Assembly (NCBI GenBank): GCA_047623825.1
Contig: JBLHOS010000041.1
Location: 1-25,835, forward strand
Source of the DNA: JBLHOS01 sp047623825
GTDB lineage: Bacteria > Pseudomonadota > Alphaproteobacteria > Rhodobacterales > Rhodobacteraceae
Direction of reading: 5' to 3'
DNA length: 25,835 bases
Shown here: positions 7,392-14,989 of the stretch, one piece after another
Layout: every line of letters begins with the position of its first letter
How positions within the stretch are numbered: position 1 is the first letter of the stretch
Position numbers and translations under genes: made by a program
Notes under the pieces: generated by a model
What the model was told of the DNA's origin: nothing
The model's database searches: none
Seen by the model: the letters and a program-made list of their open reading frames with translations, nothing else

Positions 7392-8720
7392 TTACGGACA
7401 GAACAGATCATTGGTGAGCGCGAAAAGCATCAGCGACAACAACAATGTCAGACCCGTTGTCATAAAGATTTTCATCGCGCGGTCACTTGGCGGTTTGCCG
7501 GAAACCGCCTCATAGGCGTGGAAAACCAAATGGCCGCCATCCAGAACGGGGATCGGAAATAGGTTCAAAAGACCCACGGCTGTTGACAGGACGGCGATAA
7601 ACCAGACGAAGTTTTCGATCCCCTGACTGGCGGCAGCTCCACTCGTCTCTGCGATGCCGATCGGCCCCTGCAAGTTACAGCTGGAGATTGCGCCGGTAAT
7701 CATGTGCCACAGCCCTGACAGCGATGACTGGATGATAAACCCAGTCTGGCTAAAGCCAAATTGTACGGCCTCAAGTGGGCCAACTGACCGAGTTTCCGGC
7801 TCAAAAAACAGGCCCCCAGTGATGCCGATCAGCCAACGGGTCTCAAACCCGCCACCCGACAGCGGCAGATCCATCCGTCGTGGGGCAAGTACGACGTCAA
7901 AAACCGACCCATCACGCCATACGTTCAGACCCAATTCGCGACCATCAGAGGCTTCAACCGCGACGCGCAATTCATGAAATGCGGTGATTTCCACGCCGTC
8001 AATGGCAAGGATCACGTCACCCTCTTGCAAATCCGCCTCCATCGCGGCCGATTGTGGTTGAACCCCAATGACAACCGGGATCAGCGGAAAAGACGCCTCT
8101 TGTGCAACCTCTGCCCCGTCTCTCAAAACGGTATAAGTAACGGTGTAGGCTGCGGGCAAATTACGGCCCAACTCATATAGCTCCATCAAGGAAACAACGG
8201 CCTGCCCCTCAACGGCTAAAATCTCGTCGCCCTCTTGCAGAAACAGAGTTTGGGAGGGCAATTCGCGCGGTGCCCCAACCATCGCTTTCTCGGTCGCCTG
8301 ACCGGAGATCAGCACAAGTGCGCCAAATATAACAATCGACAGGATGAAATTGAAGATCGGGCCGGCAGCAACCGTGGCCGCGCGCGCCCAAAGCGGCGCA
8401 CCATGCATAGAACGGCGGCGCTCTGCCAGATCGAGGGCGTCCAACGCCGCCCCGTCCTTGCCGGACGCCGCATCGCTATCACCCAGAAACTTGACGTAGC
8501 CACCAAAGGGAAGTGCCGCAACCTGCCACCGCGTGCCGTATTTGTCGGTCCGCTTAAACAAAACTGGGCCGAAGCCTACGGAAAACACCTCAGCGTGGAT
8601 GCCCGACCAGCGCCCAACAATGTAGTGGCCGTATTCATGAATCGCCACGATTATCGAAAGGGCGAGAACAAAGGCCAATAGCGTGAAGGCGAATCCGCCA
8701 AACTGGGGAATAAATTCCAT
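7392..8720 (-). CDS. rseP: RseP-type site-2 intramembrane zinc protease
   Basis: RseP is an inner-membrane site-2 protease that cleaves anti-sigma factors and remnant signal peptides within the membrane. The 442-aa protein has the zinc motif HEYGH at 28-32 in the first membrane segment and the third metal ligand motif LDG at 393-395 near the C-terminus. Two PDZ-like regions lie between them, at about 150-215 and 215-290 (QEGDEILAVEG and QEGDVILAIDG are their carboxylate-loop-side motifs). The start at ATG 8720 is 24 bp after dxr, so it belongs to the pyrH-to-rseP unit. The stop is TAA. No anti-sigma factor gene is visible in the window, so the substrate cannot be inferred locally. Confidence 0.96.
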   Translation of the reverse strand: MEFIPQFGGFAFTLLAFVLALSIIVAIHEYGHYIVGRWSGIHAEVFSVGFGPVLFKRTDKYGTRWQVAALPFGGYVKFLGDSDAASGKDGAALDALDLAERRRSMHGAPLWARAATVAAGPIFNFILSIVIFGALVLISGQATEKAMVGAPRELPSQTLFLQEGDEILAVEGQAVVSLMELYELGRNLPAAYTVTYTVLRDGAEVAQEASFPLIPVVIGVQPQSAAMEADLQEGDVILAIDGVEITAFHELRVAVEASDGRELGLNVWRDGSVFDVVLAPRRMDLPLSGGGFETRWLIGITGGLFFEPETRSVGPLEAVQFGFSQTGFIIQSSLSGLWHMITGAISSCNLQGPIGIAETSGAAASQGIENFVWFIAVLSTAVGLLNLFPIPVLDGGHLVFHAYEAVSGKPPSDRAMKIFMTTGLTLLLSLMLFALTNDLFCP

Positions 8721-8744
8721 GGGTAGGGAGCGCTCCTGTCTGCG

Positions 8745-9917
8745 TCAATTACGGGCTGCGGCGATGTCTTCTGCACGCCTTCTAGCCAAATGGTCTGTGT
8801 TGAGCACGGTCTCAAGGGTCTCTATGGCATCAGTAAGGCGAATTTCATCACAAACCGCGCTGAGCGTGTCTTCTACGACACCCGCCATGTCCATAAACCC
8901 GATTTGGCCCGAGATAAAGGCATCCAATGCGACTTCCTTTGCTGCATTGAACACCGTTCCCGCCTGCCCGCCTGTCTGCATAACCTCGCGCGCCAGCCGC
9001 AAGGCCGGAAACCTCACATCAGAGGGTGCACTAAATTCCAGCCGCGAAATCTGCGCCAGATCCAACCGCGCCACAGGCAGATCCACCCGGTCGGGCCAAT
9101 GCAGCGCATAGCCGATGGCATGGCGCATATCGGGCGGTCCCAGATGGGCCATCAGTGCGCCGTCGTTGAACCCAACCAAGGCATGAATAATCGATTGCGG
9201 ATGGATTACAGTCTCAATCCGCTCAGGTGAAATTCCGAAAAACTCTTTTGTTTCAATTAATTCCAAGGCTTTGTTGAACATCGACGCACTATCAATGGTG
9301 ATGCGCTGGCCCATATTCCAATTTGGATGCGCACCTGCATCAGCCACAGTTGCGCGCGCCAGGCGCTCCAGCGGCCAATCTCGTAGCGCGCCGCCGGACG
9401 CAGTGATCACGATCCGCTCAACGGTCAAAATATTCTCACCGACAAGCGCCTGAAACACAGCGGAGTGTTCACTATCGACAGGCAAAATACGCGCTCCGTG
9501 ACGCTGTGCTTCGGCCATTAACAGCGAGCCTGCGGTGACCAGACTTTCCTTATTGGCCAGCGCCAAGGTTGTGCCTTGCCTCAGCGCGCGAAACCCTGGT
9601 GCCAATCCCGCGGCACCTACAATCGCCGACATTATCCAATCAGCAGGCAGGTCAGCGGCCTCCAAAAGGGCGGCCGGACCCGCTGCGACTTCAACACCGC
9701 TGCCATCCAATGCGTCACGCAACGCCGGTAAGGCATCATTGAAGCAAGTGACCGCCAATTCAGCTCCAAATTCGCGGGCATCGCGGGCCAGTTGGGCGAT
9801 GTTGCGCCCACCCGTCAGCGCCACAATACGGTAGGCTGACCGGTTTCGGCGGATCAGATCCAGCGTATTTTGCCCAATCGATCCGGTCGCCCCAAATATG
9901 GTAATTCTGCGGGTCAG
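8745..9917 (-). CDS. dxr: 1-deoxy-D-xylulose 5-phosphate reductoisomerase, probable CTG start
   Basis: DXR converts DXP to MEP with NADPH, the committed step of non-mevalonate isoprenoid synthesis, which feeds UppS upstream in the same operon. Reading from 9917 gives 390 aa, close to the usual 390-400. The NADPH-binding motif GATGSIG is at about 9-15. LANKESLV, the metal-binding PVDSEHSA and the ITIDSASMFNKALE block follow in the normal order. The first in-frame GTG lies at 9824, which would delete the Rossmann motif, so translation must begin further up. No in-frame ATG, GTG or TTG exists between there and the cdsA coding region. The CTG at 9917-9915 overlaps the cdsA TGA as CTGA, just as ATGA or GTGA would, and gives the normal N-terminus L/M-T-R-R-I-T-I-F. 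I therefore place the start at CTG. A sequencing error or a lost start codon is the alternative. Confidence 0.93.
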   Translation of the reverse strand: MTRRITIFGATGSIGQNTLDLIRRNRSAYRIVALTGGRNIAQLARDAREFGAELAVTCFNDALPALRDALDGSGVEVAAGPAALLEAADLPADWIMSAIVGAAGLAPGFRALRQGTTLALANKESLVTAGSLLMAEAQRHGARILPVDSEHSAVFQALVGENILTVERIVITASGGALRDWPLERLARATVADAGAHPNWNMGQRITIDSASMFNKALELIETKEFFGISPERIETVIHPQSIIHALVGFNDGALMAHLGPPDMRHAIGYALHWPDRVDLPVARLDLAQISRLEFSAPSDVRFPALRLAREVMQTGGQAGTVFNAAKEVALDAFISGQIGFMDMAGVVEDTLSAVCDEIRLTDAIETLETVLNTDHLARRRAEDIAAARN

Positions 9918-10705
9918 AGGGGCACCGGTGGAAATTCTGTCAGACTTTCCACCAAAAGCAGCATTACCGCCGCCCCCAGCATGCCGTCGAACCGGTCAAA
10001 GACCCCACCATGTCCGGGCAACATATTTGAGCTATCTTTGACCCCCATCTTTCGCTTCACGGCACTCTCGGCGATATCGCCAATTTGGCTGGCCATGCTT
10101 AACGCAACCGAAATCCCAATCAGTTCGACCCCTGCTTCGGTCAGGCGAATGAACACCGCCCCAACCAGACCGGCAGCGATCCATCCCACGACCGTACCAG
10201 ACCACGTTTTCTTGGGACTGACCTTGGGCCAAAACTTAGGACCACCGAGAATGCGGCCTGCGAAATAGCCCATGATGTCGGTCGCAGCAACCACCAGCAC
10301 CAGCCACAACATCCAAGTCAAACCGAACGTGTCGCGGTGCACCAAAAGGCCAAAACCGGCCAGCATGATCAGTGTGGTAAAGGCTAAATACAGGGTCCGG
10401 TTCCGCTCCAAGACTGCGATCCCAAGAATTGCTGCCAGCAGCAACAAAGGTATGCCAAAGCCAATGGGTAATAGCTTTGCCGCAACCAGCAAACCCGCGG
10501 CGATAAAGCCCAAGGTAATCGCCCGACTTGGCGCACCGCCCAACATCCGCACCAATTCCCAGACCAGAACGCCGATCACCAATACGACCAATGCCGTGAA
10601 CCAATAGCCCCCGGCCCAGACCGCCAGCAACCCTACCACGGCCATGACAAGACCGGTTCCCAGTCGCACGGCCAAATCGGAAAAACTATCTTTTTTTAGG
10701 GCCAT
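9914..10705 (-). CDS. cdsA: Phosphatidate cytidylyltransferase CdsA
   Basis: CdsA makes CDP-diacylglycerol from phosphatidate and CTP in the inner membrane, the branch point for all bacterial phospholipids. The 263-aa protein has about eight hydrophobic segments. Its full CDS signature is at about 214-240, beginning with S-A-V-K-R-K, passing KDSSN and PGHGG and ending FDRFD. The ATG at 10705 is 3 bp after the uppS stop. Its TGA overlaps the presumed dxr start by 4 bp. Tight spacing on both sides indicates one operon with translational coupling. Confidence 0.97.
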   Translation of the reverse strand: MALKKDSFSDLAVRLGTGLVMAVVGLLAVWAGGYWFTALVVLVIGVLVWELVRMLGGAPSRAITLGFIAAGLLVAAKLLPIGFGIPLLLLAAILGIAVLERNRTLYLAFTTLIMLAGFGLLVHRDTFGLTWMLWLVLVVAATDIMGYFAGRILGGPKFWPKVSPKKTWSGTVVGWIAAGLVGAVFIRLTEAGVELIGISVALSMASQIGDIAESAVKRKMGVKDSSNMLPGHGGVFDRFDGMLGAAVMLLLVESLTEFPPVPL

Positions 10706-10708
10706 AGG

Positions 10709-11437
10709 TTAGGCGTGAACCGCCCCAAAGCGGCGGTCCCGTTGTCTGAATCGCGCAACAACTGTTCCAAACTCAGCAGCGCTAAAATCAGGCCAGAGCG
10801 TGTCGATAAACTCATATTCCGCGTAAGCTGATTGCCACAGTAAGAAGTTTGAGATCCGCGCCTCGCCGCTGGTGCGGATCACCAGATCCGGGTCAGGCAG
10901 AAAATATGTGTCAAGGTATTTGGGCAGCGTCTCGTCGGTGACGTCCTTGGGTGCAATCTTTCCGGACGCTACATCATAAGCCAGTCGGCGGGTGGCACGC
11001 GCCACCTCGTCCCGGCCGCCATAATTCAGTGCAATCGTCAGATGAACGAGGTCATTATCCGACGTTCGCAGCTCCAAGCCATCCATCAAATCGACCAGTC
11101 TTGGGTCTAACCGAACACGGTCACCGATGAACCGTACCCGAACGCCTTTATCGAACAAATCTTGTGCTTCACGCCGGATATAGCGTGAAAACAGACGCAT
11201 CAGACCGGCCACCTCAGTTTGGGTCCGTTTCCAATTTTCTGTCGAAAACGCAAATATTGTCAGATACTTAACATTAAACTCCGGGCATGCTGTGACAATT
11301 TCCCGAACGCGTTTTGCCCCAACGTGGTGCCCGACCAAACGTGGCCGTCCGCGCATTTGCGCCCACCGTCCGTTGCCATCCATGATGATGGCGACATGGC
11401 GTGGTGACTTGGCCGTACTGGTTGGTTGGTCTGCCAT
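10709..11437 (-). CDS. uppS: Undecaprenyl diphosphate synthase UppS (di-trans, poly-cis)
   Basis: UppS extends farnesyl diphosphate with isopentenyl units to undecaprenyl diphosphate, the lipid carrier for peptidoglycan and O-antigen, in the cytoplasm. The 242-aa product has the cis-prenyltransferase motif IIMDGNGRWA at 17-26 with catalytic Asp20. It also has FAFSTENWKR, LNYGGRDE, and the C-terminal RTSGEARISNFLLWQ and EYEFIDTLWPDF blocks. Every family motif is intact. The start is ATG 11437, 48 bp after frr. The stop is TAA, 3 bp before cdsA. Confidence 0.98.
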   Translation of the reverse strand: MADQPTSTAKSPRHVAIIMDGNGRWAQMRGRPRLVGHHVGAKRVREIVTACPEFNVKYLTIFAFSTENWKRTQTEVAGLMRLFSRYIRREAQDLFDKGVRVRFIGDRVRLDPRLVDLMDGLELRTSDNDLVHLTIALNYGGRDEVARATRRLAYDVASGKIAPKDVTDETLPKYLDTYFLPDPDLVIRTSGEARISNFLLWQSAYAEYEFIDTLWPDFSAAEFGTVVARFRQRDRRFGAVHA

Positions 11438-11485
11438 GGTTTGGCTCCTGTTTCACGCAAAACGAGGGGGTGTCATCTGGTCGTT

Positions 11486-12052
11486 TTAAACTTGCATGAT
11501 CTCAGTTTGTTTATTTTCAAGTGTCGCGTCGATCAAGGCTATATGGGCGTTGGTCATTTCCTGAACCTCGCCCTCCCAAAGCTTCTGATCATCTTCTGAC
11601 ATGCCGTCCGCTTTGGCCTTTTTGATCTGGTCCATGCCATCACGGCGCACATTGCGTACGGCGATCCTGGCACTTTCAGAATATTGCGCCGCCACTTTGG
11701 TCAGTTGGCGGCGCCGCTCCTCATTCAATTCGGGGATCGGCAACATGATGATGGTGCCGTTAAGCTGCGGGTTGATCCCGAGCCCGCTTTCACGGATCGC
11801 CTTTTCAACCTTACCAACCATGGATTTGTCCCACACATTGATGGTCACCATCCGCGGCTCAGGTACGTTAACGGTGCCTACTTGGTTGATGGGGGTCATC
11901 TGGCCGTAAGCCTCAACTTGTATCGGCTCCAGCATCGACGCTGATCCTCGGCCGGTCCGGAGCGACGCAAGCTCTACCCGCAAATTAGCCAAGGCGCCGT
12001 CCATGCGGCGACCCAAATCGTCCAGATCGATCTCAATTTCGTCCTCAGCCAT
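11486..12052 (-). CDS. frr: Ribosome recycling factor
   Basis: RRF splits post-termination ribosomes together with EF-G. The 188-aa length matches the family. Conserved blocks are LRTGRGSASMLEPI near residue 32, the hinge-side PINQVGTVNVPEPR, WDKSMVGKVEKAIRESGLG, and the C-terminal helix-rich domain with RRRQLTKVAAQYSE and VRNVRRDGMDQIKK. The start is ATG 12052 and the stop TAA. It lies 46 bp downstream of pyrH, which is the near-universal bacterial pairing. Confidence 0.98.
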   Translation of the reverse strand: MAEDEIEIDLDDLGRRMDGALANLRVELASLRTGRGSASMLEPIQVEAYGQMTPINQVGTVNVPEPRMVTINVWDKSMVGKVEKAIRESGLGINPQLNGTIIMLPIPELNEERRRQLTKVAAQYSESARIAVRNVRRDGMDQIKKAKADGMSEDDQKLWEGEVQEMTNAHIALIDATLENKQTEIMQV

Positions 12053-12098
12053 GGCCCCGTCTCTCCGTCTGGTGTCTTAGTGTTTGGGCGTCTTAGCC

Positions 12099-12836
12099 TT
12101 AACTGTGCACCCTTGTATAGGTTCCCTGCCCCGCTAAAATACCGCGAAAACCACCGGGCTCGTCCAGACTGAACACGATAATCGGCAAACTGTTTTCGCG
12201 CGCAAGTGCGATGGCAGAGGCATCCATGACCCCAAGATGCTGCTGCAAAACTTCATCGTAGGTGATGGTATCATACCGGATCGCATCGTCATGTTTGGCC
12301 GGATCCTTGTCGTAAACACCGTCCACTTTGGTGCCTTTGAAGATCGCCGCGCACGACATTTCATTGGCGCGCAAGGTGGCTGCGGTATCCGTCGTAAAAT
12401 AAGGGTTCCCGGTGCCCGCGGCAAAAATCACGACACGACCTTTTTCCAAATGTCGCACGGCGCGGCGGCGGATATAGGGCTCACACACTTGGTCCATCGG
12501 GATCGCGCTAACCACACGGGTGAAAACGCCCTCTCCTTCAAGGGCACTTTGCATCGCCAGTGCGTTCATGACGGTTGCCAGCATACCCATATAATCTGCG
12601 GTGGTCCGCTCCATCCCTTGGGCACTACCTTGCAGGCCCCGGAAAATATTACCACCACCGATAACCATGCAGATCTCAACACCCAAGGAATGCACGGATT
12701 TGACTTCACGTGCGATCCTCTCGACAGTTGGTGGATGAAGGCCGTATCCCTGATCCCCCATCAGCGCCTCCCCCGATATCTTTAGCATAACGCGTCGATA
12801 TGCGGGCGGTGGGGAAGCAGATTCGTCCAAAGTCAT
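12099..12836 (-). CDS. pyrH: UMP kinase PyrH
   Basis: PyrH phosphorylates UMP to UDP as a hexamer, usually with GTP activation and UTP inhibition, and provides the UDP/UTP pool that lipid A synthesis downstream draws on. The 245-aa protein has the phosphate-binding LKISGEALMG near residue 17, VIGGGNIFRG, the FAAGTGNPYFTTDTAA block and the KVDGVYDKDP motif of the family. I use the ATG at 12836 because AGAGG lies 7 bp upstream and a promoter fits about 60 bp upstream. The frame is open further to 13040, but that extension crosses the promoter and the miaA start. The stop is TAA. Confidence 0.97.
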   Translation of the reverse strand: MTLDESASPPPAYRRVMLKISGEALMGDQGYGLHPPTVERIAREVKSVHSLGVEICMVIGGGNIFRGLQGSAQGMERTTADYMGMLATVMNALAMQSALEGEGVFTRVVSAIPMDQVCEPYIRRRAVRHLEKGRVVIFAAGTGNPYFTTDTAATLRANEMSCAAIFKGTKVDGVYDKDPAKHDDAIRYDTITYDEVLQQHLGVMDASAIALARENSLPIIVFSLDEPGGFRGILAGQGTYTRVHS

Positions 12837-12872
12837 TCGCAACCTCTTTATGGGTAGTGTTGAGCTTGACGT

Positions 12873-12901
12873 ATCATGGCGTAAAAGAAAGGCAGGTTCA
12901 A
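12873..12901 (-). promoter_or_regulatory. Candidate promoter of the pyrH operon
   Basis: On the minus strand TTGAAC (12901-12896) and CATGAT (12878-12873) are separated by exactly 17 bp, each matching the sigma-70 consensus at four of six positions. The start site would lie near 12866, giving a 5' leader of about 30 bases that ends in the AGAGG ribosome binding site of pyrH. This supports the short pyrH start. Confidence 0.45.
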
Positions 12902-12910
12902 CGAGCTTTC

Positions 12911-12947
12911 CCAAAACGTTCCGCGTAAGTGGAACGTCTCCAAAACG
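12911..12947. promoter_or_regulatory. Inverted and direct repeats between pyrH and miaA, possible operator
   Basis: ACGTTCC (12916-12922) and GGAACGT (12931-12937) are perfect 7-bp inverted arms around 8 bases. The 8-mer CCAAAACG occurs at 12911-12918 and again at 12940-12947 in the same orientation. The element lies just upstream of the candidate pyrH -35 box in the divergent pyrH/miaA spacer, so a bound protein could control either gene. The binding factor is unknown. Confidence 0.35.
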
Positions 12948-12979
12948 AGTTTTAGACATAAAGAACGACGTATAAAAAA

Positions 12980-13855
12980 TTGATAAACATAAACAAAATC
13001 TCACCTGAACAGCCAGTTTTGATTGCTGGTCCGACCGCATCAGGAAAGTCAGCGTTGGCGCTGCAAATCGCCGAAACCCAAGGCGGCGTGATCATAAACG
13101 CAGATGCGTTGCAGGTTTTTGACGGTTGGCGTGTGCTGACAGCTCGCCCGTCGGTTGCCGAAGAGGCCCGTGCACCGCATGCACTATATGGCCATGTTCC
13201 GTTTGAGGATACATATTCAGTGGGCCATTGGCTGCGCGATGTTGCCCCTCTGCTGGCAACCGGGATCCGTCCCATTATTGTCGGCGGCACCGGGTTGAAC
13301 TTCTCTGCCCTGACTGAGGGGCTGGCCGAGATCCCACCGATCTCAACTAAGACACGCTATGCGGGCAATGCCGCCACACATGCTGAGATGTTGGCGACGA
13401 TTGATAGCGTCGATCCGGTCATCGCGGGACGCATCGACCGTCAGAACCGTGCCCGGGTTCAACGCGCCTGGGAGGTCTGGATCCAAACCGCGCGCCCGCT
13501 GTCTGATTGGCAAGCAAGCACCGGCGCGCCGCTGTTGCCACTTACCGCCACAGCGCCGTTGCTTTTGGATGCGGACCGCGACTGGTTGGCCGATCGAATT
13601 TTCCGCCGCTTTGATCTAATGCTTGCGAACGGCGCACTGGAGGAAGCACGCGTTAATCTTGCGCGCTGGCACTGCGCGCAAGGGGCAACCAAGGCAATTG
13701 GTGGCCCCGAATTGATCGCTCATCTTGGTGGTCAGATCACCCTAGAGGAGGCAAAATTGAGGGCTGTCATCGCATCCAGACAATACGCCAAACGCCAAAG
13801 AACTTGGTTCCGCGCCCGCATGACGGGCTGGACAACACTCGCTCAACCCTCCTGA
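12980..13855 (+). CDS. miaA: tRNA dimethylallyltransferase MiaA
   Basis: MiaA transfers a dimethylallyl group to N6 of A37 in tRNAs that read codons starting with U; it uses an isoprenoid product of the pathway containing dxr. The 291-aa product has the P-loop GPTASGKS at 17-24, the family motifs NADALQVF (with the catalytic Asp) and LYGHV, the IIVGGTGLNF block, and the C-terminal SRQYAKRQRTWFR block. No in-frame ATG precedes the P-loop. TTG at 12980 gives the N-terminus MININKISPEQPVLIAG, of normal length for the order. The ribosome binding site is poor, and AT-rich TATAAA lies directly before the TTG, so the exact start is uncertain. The stop is TGA. Confidence 0.94.
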   Translation: MININKISPEQPVLIAGPTASGKSALALQIAETQGGVIINADALQVFDGWRVLTARPSVAEEARAPHALYGHVPFEDTYSVGHWLRDVAPLLATGIRPIIVGGTGLNFSALTEGLAEIPPISTKTRYAGNAATHAEMLATIDSVDPVIAGRIDRQNRARVQRAWEVWIQTARPLSDWQASTGAPLLPLTATAPLLLDADRDWLADRIFRRFDLMLANGALEEARVNLARWHCAQGATKAIGGPELIAHLGGQITLEEAKLRAVIASRQYAKRQRTWFRARMTGWTTLAQPS

Positions 13856-13930
13856 AATCGCACAAAGTTTTGGCTTAAATTGAATAATTTTCTACTTTTC
13901 TTTCACATTTCGAACCTTTAGCCATTGTAC

Positions 13931-14716
13931 ATGGGATCAGATCTTGCGGTAGTTTCATTGGGTAAGGCGCGAATGCGCGGTGGTTGGCGCGTGACCACGC
14001 TTGGTGCACGTCCTTTCCATCAACTTTTATGGATCACCCGCGGTCAGGGACGTATCACAGTTGGCGGCATTACCCGCGGCTACAGCGCAAACCGTGCGAT
14101 ATTTGTGCCCGCCGGTACGCTTATGTCGATCGAATTGGGTGCTCAGGTGAATGGTCTGATCCTGAATATTCAACCTGATCCGCAGTTGGGGTTCCCGACA
14201 GACACCTTCCATCTTCGAGTGGTTGATATGACAGCGCAGGCACAACTGACCGGTTATATCGAACAGATTGAACGTGAATTGAGTGGAAAATCCATTGGCT
14301 TCGAGCGGATGCTCCGAGGTTATATGCTGCTGCTATCAGCTTGGATTGAGCGTCAGCTAAATAGACAGGACGTGACGGATTCACGTGATCGCGGCCACCA
14401 ATTGGTTGAGCGTTATGCGTGTCTGATCCAAGAAGATTTCCGCTCCGGATTAAGTGTTGCCGATTTTGCCGCCCGCCTTGGGGTCACCCCAACCCATCTT
14501 AGCCGGGTTTGCAAAGACGCCTCAGGCAGACCAGCGCATGCCCTGCTACAAGACCGGATCATGCATGAAGCGCGCCGCCTGCTAGCCGATACCGATATGC
14601 CGGCACGCGAAGTGGCTGAGCATCTTGGCTTTTCCTCGGCGGCCTATTTTACGCGGGCATTTTCGCAGCAAACGCGACTCACCCCGTCGCAATTTCGAAG
14701 CAACCCAGAACGTTGA
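13931..14716 (+). CDS. AraC-family transcriptional regulator
   Basis: The 261-aa protein (ATG 13931; a TTG two codons upstream is possible) has an N-terminal cupin-like sensing domain at about 25-85. The segment WITRGQGRITVGG and FVPAGT are typical of that fold. A two-helix-turn-helix AraC domain runs from about 160 to 258. The first HTH is near 174-195 (LSVADFAARLGVTPTHLSR). The second is near 223-246 and is followed by the conserved FTRAFSQQTRLTPSQFR tail. Such proteins bind direct-repeat operators and respond to a small molecule. It lies immediately upstream of, and in the same direction as, the peptide ABC importer, so that operon is the obvious candidate target. The effector cannot be told from sequence. 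Confidence 0.9.
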   Translation: MGSDLAVVSLGKARMRGGWRVTTLGARPFHQLLWITRGQGRITVGGITRGYSANRAIFVPAGTLMSIELGAQVNGLILNIQPDPQLGFPTDTFHLRVVDMTAQAQLTGYIEQIERELSGKSIGFERMLRGYMLLLSAWIERQLNRQDVTDSRDRGHQLVERYACLIQEDFRSGLSVADFAARLGVTPTHLSRVCKDASGRPAHALLQDRIMHEARRLLADTDMPAREVAEHLGFSSAAYFTRAFSQQTRLTPSQFRSNPER

Positions 14717-14893
14717 CCTGCCTTGTAAAGCCTCTACGCTGATGTTGGCGCATATGGACAAATCTACCGACGGTCAGGCGGTTCCCTTAACGTATCCCCC
14801 CGGTTTGAAGCCAAAATGTCGTTTTTTAACCCAAAGCCTGTCGTAAAAGTTACAGGTATTGCCGGAACCGAGCATTGACGCGCTCGCCATTAT

Positions 14894-14930
14894 GATGCGC
14901 TATGGGTCCGTGCGATGGGGAATGCGCATC
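14894..14930. promoter_or_regulatory. Spaced inverted repeat upstream of the ABC importer
   Basis: GATGCGC (14894-14900) and GCGCATC (14924-14930) are perfect 7-bp inverted arms 23 bp apart, about 60-96 bp before the binding-protein start. A TTGACG hexamer lies just upstream at 14875-14880. The region 14717-14989 is otherwise non-coding. It is the likeliest place for the operon promoter and an AraC-type operator, but I find no clear -10 box at ideal spacing. Confidence 0.3.
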
Positions 14931-14989
14931 AAGACGCTGTATCCCATCACTTGAGATTTAAATTCTATACGTGTCACAGGGAGACAACC

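Noticed and set aside
12837..13040. N-terminal extension of pyrH up to 13040
   Set aside because: The extension runs through the candidate pyrH promoter and the miaA start and has no family similarity. The ATG at 12836 has a ribosome binding site and gives normal family length.
14915..14989. Upstream ATG (14915) for the substrate-binding protein
   Set aside because: It has no ribosome binding site, and the resulting N-terminus would place 25 extra polar residues ahead of the Tat motif; GGGAGA precedes ATG 14990.
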